Assembly: GCA_963920665.1 (NCBI GenBank)
Contig: OY987264.1
Span: 30,608,906 to 30,672,905 of the forward strand
DNA length: 64,000 bases
Direction: 5' to 3'
Origin: Straminergon stramineum
Taxonomy: Eukaryota; Streptophyta; Bryopsida; Hypnales; Calliergonaceae
The first letter of the stretch is position 1, and the number at the start of each line of letters is the position of its first letter. The translations under genes were made by a program, and so were the position numbers. Positions 15,201 through 25,091 of the stretch are shown here, in pieces. The notes under the pieces were generated by a model. That model saw only the letters and a list, made by a program, of their open reading frames with translations, ran no database searches and had not been told where the DNA came from.

Positions 15201-17943
15201 GGCAATTCCACTGCCCTTGGTGCTCCCTCTAGCAGTGCTTCTTCTTTGCCTGCAGCTGTTGTCGGGCCAGGCCCTGGCAGCGTCGCGCCTCCCCTTCCAC
15301 CAGGGACTCAGAAGCTGTTGCCTTTCGTGGAGGCATTCTTTGTGTTGTGTGAGAAATTTAAGACTGGCGCCTCTCACTCTGGACAGCATGAACCGCACAG
15401 TGCGACAGCAAGTGAAATAAAGGAAGCGGAAGCATCCCATTCGACAGATCTAAATTTCTCTCCACTGTCCCCTCGGTCGCCGCGGCACCCTCAAAAGGCC
15501 TTGAAATCGGAGAGTGAGAAAACCATGACTTTCATAAGGTTCGCTGACAAGCACCGGCGCTTGTTGAATGCTTTTGTGCGGCAAAATCCTGGTTTGCTTG
15601 AGAAGTCACTTTGTCTCCTATTGAGAACTCCCCGATTAATTGACTTCGATAACAAGCGAGCATATTTCCGATCTCGTATTCGGCAGCAACATGAGCAACA
15701 GCACTATTCTCCACTTCGTATCCATGTGAGACGGGCCTATGTGCTGGAAGATTCATATAATCAGCTGCGAATGAGAACCCCGGACGAGTTGAAGGGTCGT
15801 CTCACAGTTCAATTTCAAGGAGAGGAGGGTATTGATGCTGGTGGTTTAACGCGTGAATGGTATCAATTGCTTTCCCGCGTGACGTTCGACAAGGGTGCCC
15901 TTTTATTCACCACTGTCGGAAACGAATCTACGTTTCAGCCGAATCCAAATTCAGTTTATCAAACAGAGCATCTGTCATACTTCAAGTTTGTTGGCCGAGT
16001 GGTAAGTTGTCTTTCGTGTGCTCTGATTTATCGAAGGAGTGCCGGTCCTTAATGGCTTGCTGGGTTCTCAGACGAGTTCCTGTCCTTTTTCTTTTCTTCT
16101 CTGAACTTTGACTAAGATTCATACTGCGTATATTGGATCCAGGTTGCGAAGGCCCTCTTTGATGGACAGCTCCTCGATGTTTACTTCACACGGTCTTTCT
16201 ATAAGCATATTCTGGGAGTGAAGGTGACTTATCACGATATTGAGGCTATTGATCCAGACTACTTCAAGAATTTGAAGTGGATCCTCGAGGTATGCTCTTC
16301 CTCTAGGGAGCGCTTATTACACTTTCGCTAGAGTTTTTTTCCTTGTTGAGCACTGTAGGGCTCAAAACGTTTCCATTTCATTTGTAACTCAAAATAGTCT
16401 TTATATTATCTTTTCTAGGTCTTTTACGTTTTCCTTGGATTAATTATGATTATGAAAGAATTGGAAACTGATTGTACAGCAAATTCTCTATCTCCGAGAG
16501 AACTGAGGGATTCAACCATTCTGACCACCATCTTTATATTGTGTTCTTTTGGCAGAATGATATTAGTGATATTCTGGGACTGACGTTTAGCATGGATGCT
16601 GATGAAGAGAAGCATATTTTGTATGAGAAGACTGAGGTACAGTTTCATTTTTTTTATCTCTATATTTATGAACTTTGGACTAGTTCTTTTATTAGATATT
16701 CACACTTTCTACTCTTCTTTAGACATTTTCTTGCAGGTTTGATCATCCAAGAGTTTGAGAGCCACACATGAATATTTTTAAATGCTTCAGTGTTTATTGA
16801 TTCTTATCCATTATTTGATTGCAGGTGACGGACTTTGAGCTTATCCCCGGTGGACGTGACATTCGGGTGACAGAGGAGAATAAGCATGAATATGTGGACA
16901 AAGTTGCAGAGCATCGCCTGACGACTGCGATTCGACCACAAATAGAATCATTCATGGAGGGCTTTAATGAGCTTGTTTCACGGGAGCTCATCTCCATTTT
17001 TAATGATAAGGAGCTGGAGCTTTTGATCAGTGGCCTGCCAGAAATTGACTGTGAGTCATTACCCTCCTTTAATAATTTGCATTTGATTCTAATGGAGATG
17101 TAGAATTGGAGGTTTCTTGTTTTTCATATTTCAAGTTGTGGCTGTGACTGCGTCTTGATACTGACCTCATAAATTCTTCTAAACTGTGTGTGTTGAATGA
17201 CAGTGGAGGACCTGAAAGCCAATACTGAGTATACGGGCTATACCGCTGCATCGCCTGTGGTTCAATGGTTTTGGGATGTTGTGCGATCTTTCAGCAAAGA
17301 GGACATGGCTCGTCTTTTGCAATTTATTACCGGCACATCAAAGGTAGTTTGAAATCTTTAGATGGCTGGCCATGCAGAGTACAGATATAGATAATCAGTT
17401 TTTTTGGCCATTCATGGAGGCTGCTGCTCTCTGTATCTTCATATTGTTCCTTTTTTTCATGTGCTCATTCTTATTAGGAATGAATGCTACATATGTATCG
17501 TTTGATGCAAGTTGATACTCTAGTTGTTGCATAGAGTACTCAGAATGCATTGATCTGCAGGTGCCCTTGGAGGGTTTCCGAGCTTTGCAAGGCATCTCAG
17601 GTCCACAGCGATTCCAGATTCACAAAGCCTACGGAGCACCTGAACGACTCCCCTCTGCTCATACTTGGTATGTTTTAATTAGCTGATAAAATTTTCTTCC
17701 TTCGCTCGAAGATTACGTGCTTTTGTTCTGCTTAACTTGCAAGTTGAATTCAGCGATCTTGGCCATTATTGTGAGGCTTTCCAGTTTCAAAATTAGCTTG
17801 CATATATATTGACATTCTGTTCTTGGTACGACGTATGCAGCTTCAACCAACTGGATCTCCCTGATTACGCAACCAAGGACCAGCTGCAGGATCGGTTGCT
17901 ATTGGCAATACATGAGGCCAGCGAAGGGTTTGGTTTTGGTTAG
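263..17943 (+). CDS. UPL1: HECT-type E3 ubiquitin-protein ligase, UPL1/UPL2 family (complete, 23 exons)
   Basis: The spliced product is 3910 residues, slightly longer than Arabidopsis UPL1/2 (about 3.7 kb of residues in the family). Order seen: Lys-rich start ([11 protein letters not shown]), DUF908/DUF913-type helical repeats (about 70-800), UBA domain (about 1323-1366, [16 protein letters not shown]), UIM (from 1369, [15 protein letters not shown]), a Lys/Glu/Asp tract (about 1749-1775), acidic tracts (about 2220-2305), three HUWE1-like ubiquitin-binding motifs (about 2750, 2788 and 2830-2860; [17 protein letters not shown] type), and a HECT domain (about 3535-3910). The catalytic Cys is residue 3877 in AHTCFNQLDLP, 34 residues from the C-terminus, as in HECT ligases. 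The family attaches ubiquitin to substrates through a Cys thioester, in cytosol and nucleus. Which paralogue (UPL1 or UPL2) it matches cannot be told. All splice sites used are GT-AG and keep frame; no break was found. Family assignment is firm; the individual substrate is unknown. Confidence 0.97.
296..1744 (+). other. Long first intron of the UPL-like gene
   Basis: The 1449-bp first intron begins GTAAGT right after an 11-codon exon and ends GGCAG. Its first half is unusually G/T-rich on the coding strand, with repeated GTGGT/GTGTGGT words at about 615-685 and a short GT run at about 895-904. The bias leaves long open frames on the minus strand that are composition artefacts. Long 5'-proximal introns in plant genes can raise expression; whether this one does is inference. 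No RNA gene or transposon was recognised in it. Confidence 0.75.
9043..9081 (+). other. Candidate 39-nt cassette mini-exon in the UPL-like gene
   Basis: Between exons ending at 8914 and starting at 9175 lies a 39-nt segment preceded by TATTATAG and followed by GT. It has no stop and both flanking exons are phase 0, so its inclusion would add 13 residues ([13 protein letters not shown]) without changing frame. The direct 8914-to-9175 junction gives the family-conserved [11 protein letters not shown], so skipping is the expected default. This may be a chance open segment. Confidence 0.25.
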
Positions 17944-18264
17944 AAGGGGCAATGCCGAGGTGGTGGCTTGTTGACTACCGGTGCCATAATCTTCTTAGTT
18001 GTTTAGTTAGGGTCTGCGTAAATACTGTTCGTAGTTGTCCTTGTCCTGGCCCTTTTTTTAGTCCTCACTGATGAGTGAAAATATCTGCTCTCATCAATTT
18101 GGCTGTCTGTTCCATATCTTCCTCGAGAAGTTATGTCATTTTTTTAATGCTGACTTCTGCTTGATTGGAGGCTTCGGACGTACAAAACAGTGAAACCAGC
18201 AGGATTGTGGCGTTTTCTGTAGGTTTGCAGCCCTCTATACCCCGTGTACATATCGGTTCATTTG

Positions 18265-18281
18265 CCCCCCCCCCCCCCCCC
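18265..18281. repeat. Poly-C homopolymer (17 C)
   Basis: A run of 17 cytosines about 320 bp past the UPL-like stop codon, probably in the 3' UTR or just beyond. It stands out in AT-rich surroundings, and its length may be unreliable because homopolymers are error-prone in sequencing. Confidence 0.9.
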
Positions 18282-19199
18282 TTGTGCGTTCCATTCTCCC
18301 ATCTGAATGTTTGAACATTCGATTACACTAATACTGTTTCGTGCTGTTTATGATTTAAACAGTGTATTTTATTCGCCAAATACTGAGTGCTGGCTGCATT
18401 GTACGACTACTGGGAGTAGGGCAATCGTCTATGATATAGAAGTGTATTCGTCTGCTCACTTCCCTGTTGAAGCTCTATTGCTTTGTCTGTGGCTGCTCTC
18501 AAAGCTGTTTGTTAACAATCAGAAGGGCTGGGAAGGAGTCAGTATCCCGTAGGCTGTCCTCGTCTGGTCTGGTCGAATGGCTGTGCATAACCAAATTCTC
18601 AATTAAGTAAATTGATGTTCGAGTACTTCCCAGTGAACTGATCCTCTTGACCAAAATCTTGAATAGAAACCTAACTCCAAATTCATGCAACGTACTGTAA
18701 TACTTGCACACGGCCTGTTATGCGAGAGTCCTATGAATGCTTGACTTCAAATCTAGCTCTGGATATAAATAATGGTAGTTAGCTCCAGTTGTTTTGCTGC
18801 CAATTGCTTCTTTTGCAAAAGTGTAGGGCTGTGTCTGCTTGTTTGGAAGTATGTTGAAGGACTCTGATGCTTGTGAAGTTGAATTTTTGTGAAATGCACA
18901 GAAATATGAATTCTCAGAGTCTGTATGTCATGTGCTAATAGTATCAATAAATAACTGCACTGAGAAAAACTGAAAACCTTCGGAAGAAACAAGTGCAACT
19001 TATGAAAATCATGCAATTGGATCTTGTAGAAAAAAGCATTTCAATGTAGCTCATGAATTCTGTTTGCAAATGCTCTCGTTTTTGCAGTTTTTGAATTTTT
19101 TTTTAGTGTACAAAGAGCAAGTGCAGTTGTGATTGTAACCTTGTATGCCAAAGATTTAAATAGTCAATCTCGTATGCAAAATTTAAAGATGAACTGGAT

Positions 19200-19368
19200 G
19201 CTAAAATTGCTTAGGATGGCCTCCACAGTGAAATATTGGTAGTGTGACTACCGTATTTAAGAAGGTTGAATTGAAAGAATCAATTAGTTAGAACTGCTTA
19301 GAATGGTCTCCATTGTAATAACGGTAGTCGTAATACAGTAAGTTACTGAGGTTCTAAGGGAAAGAATC
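19200..19368. repeat. Diverged tandem duplication of an ~80-bp unit
   Basis: Two adjacent units, about 19,200-19,281 and 19,288-19,368, share the same order of words: GCTTAG.ATGG.CTCCA near the start, a GGTAGT...GTA core, and GAAAGAATC at the end. They are clearly diverged. No function is suggested. Confidence 0.6.
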
Positions 19369-20848
19369 CATTACTATTCGAAAATACCATAACCAGGTAC
19401 AAGTGTCATTACAACAATTTTCACACATTGGTGCCAAATTTTTATCCCCTCAAGGGCATACGAGCCAGCCCCTTTGGTTTATTTGTGTGAATTTAGGCAA
19501 CAATGAATGACTTGTTATATTTTTCAAATTCCCAATTTCTTAAAAAAGTAGCCACTTTCCACCATATAATGCTGTAAGTGACACTAATTTTGCTCCTTCA
19601 CTACACTAAAAGGCTAACTCTCAGACCGAATTGCAATTCAGCCTTTGGGGGCAGAGAAGAAAAATATTTAGTGTGTTTGCCCGTTCCCCCCTCTCCACAT
19701 TCCATTGGATGACCATAAGATATAATTTCAATATACATTGAAAACAAGATGAGGAAAAACTCAATCTTACAACTATAAATGGCTTGGATAATGTTGTTGA
19801 TATTGTATATATTGCTATTCAATCAATGAAGTTTGCATCTCTCTTGTACTTTTCCAATTAGTGGTTGATTTCTCAATTCATAATTTTCTTTTTTAAATAT
19901 GTCACAAACCAATAATGTACATCTTACTCACCTTCTTGGAATACAAAAAATTTTGGTCTTTAGAAGAGTGTAGTGTAGTGGAAACACCCATCATTTTTTG
20001 TTTCCTTATCAACATGAAGTCTCTAGAGTTTAAAAATATTATCTATAATGTTTGTTTTTCTATTAGAGAATGTTGGATCCTTCAAAGAGTCTAGAAGCAA
20101 TCCCTGTTGTTTCTATTGGAAAGAATCTTTAAAATAGAACTCATTGTAGTATAGTTGTGGCAATCTCTTTGACATATGTATTGTAGTTGCAAGGTAAGGT
20201 TAGTGGGAAATAGTTCTAAAAATAAGTGCAAAAAAATTTGGAATTTCTTTTCATAGAAACAAATATTTTGTATGATTAGAAAAGAATATTGTCAAATTTT
20301 TCTCTTTTTAGCATATGCCAAACCCTTATTTTTTGAAAAAAAAATTATTTGGCAAGAAAGTGTTGACCCTACCCTACCCTTTTAGAAGGTGAAAGTGAAG
20401 CACAATTGCACATAGAAGAAAAAATTATAAATCTTAGGGTGTGCACTTACAATGATTTTTATTTTGTTATAATATAGACTTTGAATTTCGAAATTCATAA
20501 TTGCAGTCCAAAATATTTTCAAATAGAAGTAGGGCTATCTTGCTCTCTAAAGCACAATATTGTCCAATTGAAGATATTGAAATTTCAAATGTTATTTTAT
20601 AATTTTGGTGTTGAGAAGAATTCCAATGAGATTTTGGAAAGTAAGCTTTCAAAAATCGATTGGTTAGTTAATGCATTGTAGATGAAATCAACGAGTTTAC
20701 GTGGCAAGAAAACTAAATTCTAAAGCACCATGAAAGGGTATAAGGAAAATAGCACAAAATTTTAAAAAAACTTGTAGCTTTATAGTTGTAAATCTTAAAA
20801 GTATAATGAATAAGAAAAGAGTTGGCACTTTACAATTTTATAGCTTAA

Positions 20849-21588
20849 CCCCTAAATGTCCAAGTTGTGTTTTTTGGCAACATAGTGATTTTGGGCAGCT
20901 CGCTACAAATGAAATTTTTATTTTTTTTGCTAAAATTTTCACAAAACATGAGCTTGAGGAGTAGCTTTAGACCCCACAAATTTTCATAAATTTTGATTAA
21001 ATGGTTAAAAAGTTATTGCATGATATGTCATTTTCATTGCTTCTTGGGCAACCCAGATAGCTCAAAAAGAAAAATTTTAATCATTTTTAATAAAAATAAA
21101 AATTTGAATTTGGTTCTCTAGGTTTACATACACGTGGGAAGCTTTGAATTATTCCATTTTGATTAACCCTTGAACAACACGGCGGATGATTATTGTCCGA
21201 TGAATGACAAGGAATTCTGTTGTGTAGGACAGAATTGCAACTATTCATCCTCGGAATTGAGGGTGGAAAGGAGAGATCTTCTATAGTAGTTTGACTCCCA
21301 ATGAATATTTCTATTTTTTCTAAAGTGGATGATGTCACACAGTTCCAAAATGGTTGATTTCCACGATCAATAGCCCTACGTTCAAGGGTTAATGAGATGA
21401 AAGATATGAGGAGTTTTAGTTTGAAGGTAGTTATGGTTGTCAAAGACTCCATACCTACCCGCAAACTAAAACTCCTCATAACTTTCACCTCTTTAATCAA
21501 AATGGAACCAGTGGTTCAAAGCTTTCCACATGTATAAGATCTAGAAAACCAATATCAAATTTTCATTTCTTAAAACAATGATTTTTTA
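20849..21588. mobile_element. TTAA-flanked element copy A, foldback-like, truncated
   Basis: It starts with CCCCTAAATGTCC right after TTAA (20,845-20,848), the terminus shared with the elements at 38,870 and, in reverse, at 31,267 and 23,212. It runs through the family's subterminal GGCAACATAG word to the middle (GAGTTTTAG), then at about 21,440-21,460 turns into its own reverse complement (AAACTAAAACTCCTCATAAC) and repeats the middle outward to about 21,585. The copy is therefore an imperfect inverted repeat whose second end is missing where the next copy begins. The first arm is split by a 222-bp MITE. No coding capacity. Confidence 0.6.
21167..21388. mobile_element. 222-bp MITE with TTAA target duplication, nested
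   Basis: The ends are CCCTTGAAC and its inverted copy GTTCAAGGG, flanked on both sides by TTAA (21,163-21,166 and 21,389-21,392). The host is a copy of the TTAA-element family. The matching place in the neighbouring copy (22,203-22,210, opposite orientation) has the same flanking bases with a single TTAA and no insert, an empty-site control for insertion and duplication. TTAA plus CCC-starting ends is the classic piggyBac superfamily signature. It has no coding capacity. Confidence 0.75.
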
Positions 21589-23212
21589 CCCCTAAAGTTT
21601 CATGACTATGTTTTCACCAAAAATGCTCCAAAACTGCCAATTTTTGTACAAGTACCAAATTTTATTTTTTAAACTTTTTTTGACACATGTAACCATAGGA
21701 TCTTGTATTATGCTCACTTGAAAATATGTGGTAAAAATTCCAAAAATTCCCACCCCGTGGATTGCAAGATATAAGCATTCAAATTCATTGAAATCATTTT
21801 TTTGGCCTCGTAGAAAAACAAGGTAGTTGCACTTCAAAAGCTCATTTTTCTATAAAAAAATTTCCAAAATTGTAATTCTTCTTTGGATTATTTTTCCTAG
21901 AAAAGTTGGCCACATGCTAGTAAAATCTCAAATCATTTGGAATTATACAACACATAAGAAAAAATAGTAAGCAAATAGTAGTTGAGAATGATTCAAAATA
22001 CTAAACTGTTAAGAAATTAATTATGGAATTGGAAAATACCAATCCCAATGGTTGCAATTTTGTAATCAAACAATCTAAATCCTTTGATTTTATTTTATTT
22101 CCAAAAATGTTGAAAATTGAGTAAGATGAAGGACTTCAAAGTTTATTTTAGAGTAGAGAATCCATAACTACCCACAAACAAAAATCCTCATAACTTTTCA
22201 CTCATTAATCAAAATAGAATGATTTAAAGCTTCCCATGTATATGTAACTCTAGAAAACCAACCTCAAATATTTGTTTAAAAAAAAAGTGATTTTTTCTAA
22301 TTTGATTGAACAATCCATTTACTAAAAAAAATAACATATTAAGCCATTACTTTTGACTCATATTTTCAAATGTCATGAAATCTAGTGCATTTGAAAGATA
22401 TTCCTTGTTCCCACCTTCTATTCACCCCTAAAGGACCAAGTGTCCATTCAACATATGCAAGAAATCTCGAATAGGCTCCTAGAAAGTTATTTTTCGTTAA
22501 ATGTTCATGAAATTTGGACATAATGTTTAACTATATATCCCCTTCTTGAAAATCTATTTTTTTTTCGGATCGGGTGTCTGGATGAAAAGTTATGCTATCT
22601 TAAACTTTGTGGGCAGCTTGGGCAGCTTCAGGCAGCATATGCAAAACTCTTCCTATGATTTTGAAATTTGTTAGGTGTATAGCTTGCATGATCCAAAATG
22701 CAAATGTCAAAAAAATAACCCTATTTAGTATAAGAATCTCATTCTTGAAGGAGTTAAAGTTTGCAAGCCATGTCGGGCAAGGTTGGAAAAAAACTTTTTC
22801 ACCTAACTTCAAACGTTACAATCTTTCAATCCATGTGGTCAAAGTTTCTAAATTTTTTTGCACATGTTCCCAAAGAAGTCTAGTTCAAATTTTTATGGTT
22901 GAATTTTGAAATAAATAAATATTTTTTTCATTTTTTTCTTGCTACCCTAAAAAGTGGCAGTTTTTGACAATTTCTATGTAGCCAAAAAACATATATTGGT
23001 CCTATAGGGGTTAAAGAAGTTTTTTGAGTTTCCCACATTGCCTGCTGAGCAATGAAAATTACATATCATGCAATAACTTTTACCTTGTGGTCAAAAATTA
23101 TGAAAATTGTTGGGCCTTCAATCTATTCCTTGTGCAGTTGTGTAAAAAAATTACAATATGAGCTGCCCAAAATCGCTATGTTGCCAAAAAACACAATTTT
23201 TACATTTAAGGG
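21589..23212. mobile_element. TTAA-flanked element copy F, interrupted
   Basis: Begins CCCCTAAAG...CTATGTTTTCACC (preceded by TTTA, probably a mutated TTAA) and ends CATTTAAGGG followed by TTAA (23,213-23,216). The order of internal words matches the copy at 30,349-31,267. It is interrupted at about 22,298-23,010 by unrelated sequence and a smaller element of a related type. Non-coding. Confidence 0.65.
22425..23010. mobile_element. Nested 586-bp element with 15-bp terminal inverted repeats
   Basis: Ends are CCCCTAAAGGACCAA and TTGGTCCTATAGGGG, inverted copies differing at one position. It is flanked by TTCA on the left and TTAA on the right, consistent with a TTAA duplication with one mutated copy. 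The terminal sequence is nearly the same as the starts at 38,870 and 44,159, so it belongs to the same broad family, but its interior differs. It lies inside copy F. Confidence 0.65.
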
Positions 23213-23216
23213 TTAA

Positions 23217-24440
23217 CTTCATTTCACAAAGAAAAAGGTATAGTGATTTTGTAGTCACATTGTGTAGTGACTTTGAGACTTTTGCTGTCGCACCCCTTAG
23301 TGACACTTACCACCTTAAGCTCACTTTCCAAACACTTAGCACCTTAGTGCCACTAAGGTTCACGCTCTCCTAACACTGCACATGCCACGCACCCACAATG
23401 TTTGGTTCCAACCCAAGTCACGGGGTTCCCCATTCCTCCGTGACTCCCAATCCTTTCCTTCCCAGACTTAACTCCCACAAGACACCGGGCATGTCATTTG
23501 ATGACATGGGGCGGAACTTCCATTGATGTCCAAGCACTCGGTGAGGCACTACTCCCACCGGTGCTAACCGCCCTTGAATGAGACCCAACTCCCTACTAGG
23601 CCCAACCCAACTCATTTCGGGACTCACTAATCGGGACTCACCAAACGGGACTCACACCATGGCCTAGTGTGAAGTGGGACACCACCCAACCGGTATCAAG
23701 GAGTGCACAAGCACTCCATGGTAACACAGAAGTGGTGGTGAGGCTCCAACACTAACCTCACCACCCGGGGCCACTTAGGCTCACCATGGCACCATCCAGG
23801 AGTGAGGAGGGAGACCACCCCTCCTCATAGTACTCTCTGCGGGATTCAGCAGCCCCCCCCCTAAACTAGAGGTCACCGGCAACCCCCAAGATGCACCCCA
23901 TCTTGGAAGACCACCCATTTCTCCCGATTCGTTCTAGTTTGGGACTCCCGAACTTCCACCCGACATAACTTTGCGGTCCGGGATCCAAATCGCACATGCG
24001 ACCCCATTTTCGACATCTACGCGACGCGTAGATGCCGATGGGCTACTCACTTGCTCCATTCGGACAAGTACTCGCAAAGATATCGCCCTCCAAAGATTCG
24101 GGACACTCCCGGTGCGGCCGGGACACTCCCGGTGCGGCCGGAACACTCCCGGTGCGGCCAGGGCACTCCCGGCGCGACCAGGGCGCTCCCAACTTTGAAC
24201 GCTCATAACTTTTGACTCGCAAGTCCAAATCACGCGTTCTTTGGACGGCTAGAAGCGTCTTCTCAAGACCTTTCCAAGCGTATATCACACGCCCCCAAAT
24301 TCGTCCGGATCAGAGCGCTACATCGCTCTGATCGCTCGGGACTCCTAGTCCCCCTCACCTCATGCAAGGCTTGGGGCGTCACCCCCAATGTCCCCCTTGC
24401 TCACCAAGGTGGCACGGGCACGCCTTGTGATGAGGGTCAT
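23217..24440. other. GC-rich island of unknown origin (probable retroelement or other mobile fragment)
   Basis: About 1.2 kb with much higher GC than the surrounding AT-rich DNA. It contains a 4.5-copy 20-bp tandem repeat (24,101-24,190), a near-perfect palindrome around CATCTACGCG (24,014-24,034), a hairpin CATGTCAT-TTG-ATGACATG (about 23,487-23,505) and one around CAGAGCG (about 24,310). No open frame resembles a known protein. Abrupt composition, repeats and hairpins would suit an LTR or other mobile fragment, but I found no convincing end repeats, target duplication, primer-binding site or polypurine tract. The edges are approximate. Confidence 0.45.
24101..24190. repeat. 4.5 tandem copies of a 20-bp GC-rich unit
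   Basis: Units start at 24,101, 24,121, 24,141 and 24,161, with a half unit at 24,181. The first two are identical (GGACACTCCCGGTGCGGCCG); later units differ at one to five positions. Confidence 0.95.
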
Positions 24441-25091
24441 GACATTTGCACTAATTCAAATCACTACAATTTTTTAGAACTTAGTATGGCCATATATATA
24501 TATATACCTCTTTGAAGAATTGTTTTTCACTACTTTTAAGATTTAATTCCTCATTATATGATTATGTTTTTAGCACTCCACCATAGCTTGAAAATACAGG
24601 CATGAACAATAAGAAGACCCCTTGAACACTCAAAAATTGAAAAAAGGATCCAATAACTATTCCTTGAATAAATAATGTCCATTCAACTATCAATGTACCT
24701 TTTTGTATCATAAAGAGACTCACTTCTAATGACACTTGCAAGTTTATTCACTTCAAACCATATTCCATGTACGAGATAGATTTTGAAATGAATTTTGGAT
24801 TTTTTTCAAGGTTAATTCGAATTGAAATCATTTATCCATTTTTAGAAATTTATTGAAATCATTTTAATTCCAATAATTAAACTTGAATAAATTTATTAGT
24901 TTAAGAATTAACTTTTAACTCAAATTAAAAAGTAGCCATTGGGTGATTGCATAGGTTAGTGCAAGACTTCCCAAATTTCATTTTTGTTTGCTTTGAAATA
25001 TAATGAGAAGAACACTTCTATGGAGGTAGAAGTATGAAATGCTTACTTGTGATAAAAAGAATGAAGCTTTTAATAACACATTAAAGATTCT
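24441..25091. other. AT-rich intergenic DNA, upstream flank of the five-exon gene
   Basis: Contains a short TA run (about 24,491-24,506) and otherwise unremarkable AT-rich sequence. The promoter of the gene at 25,092 should lie here, but I cannot identify specific sites. Confidence 0.5.

Larger units (their letters stand above)
263..17943 (+). other. Exon map of the UPL-like gene
   Basis: Coding exons read by eye: 263-295, 1745-1840, 1942-2148, 2431-3767, 3907-4756, 4907-6487, 6651-7494, 7671-8914, 9175-9534, 9797-10025, 10489-10667, 11172-12737, 12978-13322, 13474-13684, 13914-14197, 14297-14676, 14819-16001, 16143-16289, 16556-16636, 16825-17050, 17204-17343, 17561-17667, 17841-17943. The sum is 11,733 nt, divisible by three, with phases matching at all 22 junctions. 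Family-conserved residues run across the junctions, for example VKAFI...WEYEK joined to GEFYHW, and SSNE joined to HVSLMFAS. Introns other than the first are about 100-505 bp. Confidence 0.85.
17944..20848. other. 3' flank of UPL-like gene, then AT-rich intergenic DNA
   Basis: The first few hundred bases are likely 3' UTR; the exact polyadenylation site was not determined. After about 18,700 the sequence becomes AT-rich with only short chance open frames. Apart from the poly-C run and a diverged tandem duplication at 19,200-19,368, I see no gene, RNA gene or bounded transposon. Confidence 0.6.

Noticed and set aside
24101..24190. CRISPR-like spaced repeat
   Set aside because: The units are directly adjacent with no unique spacers and the genome is eukaryotic; it is an ordinary tandem repeat.
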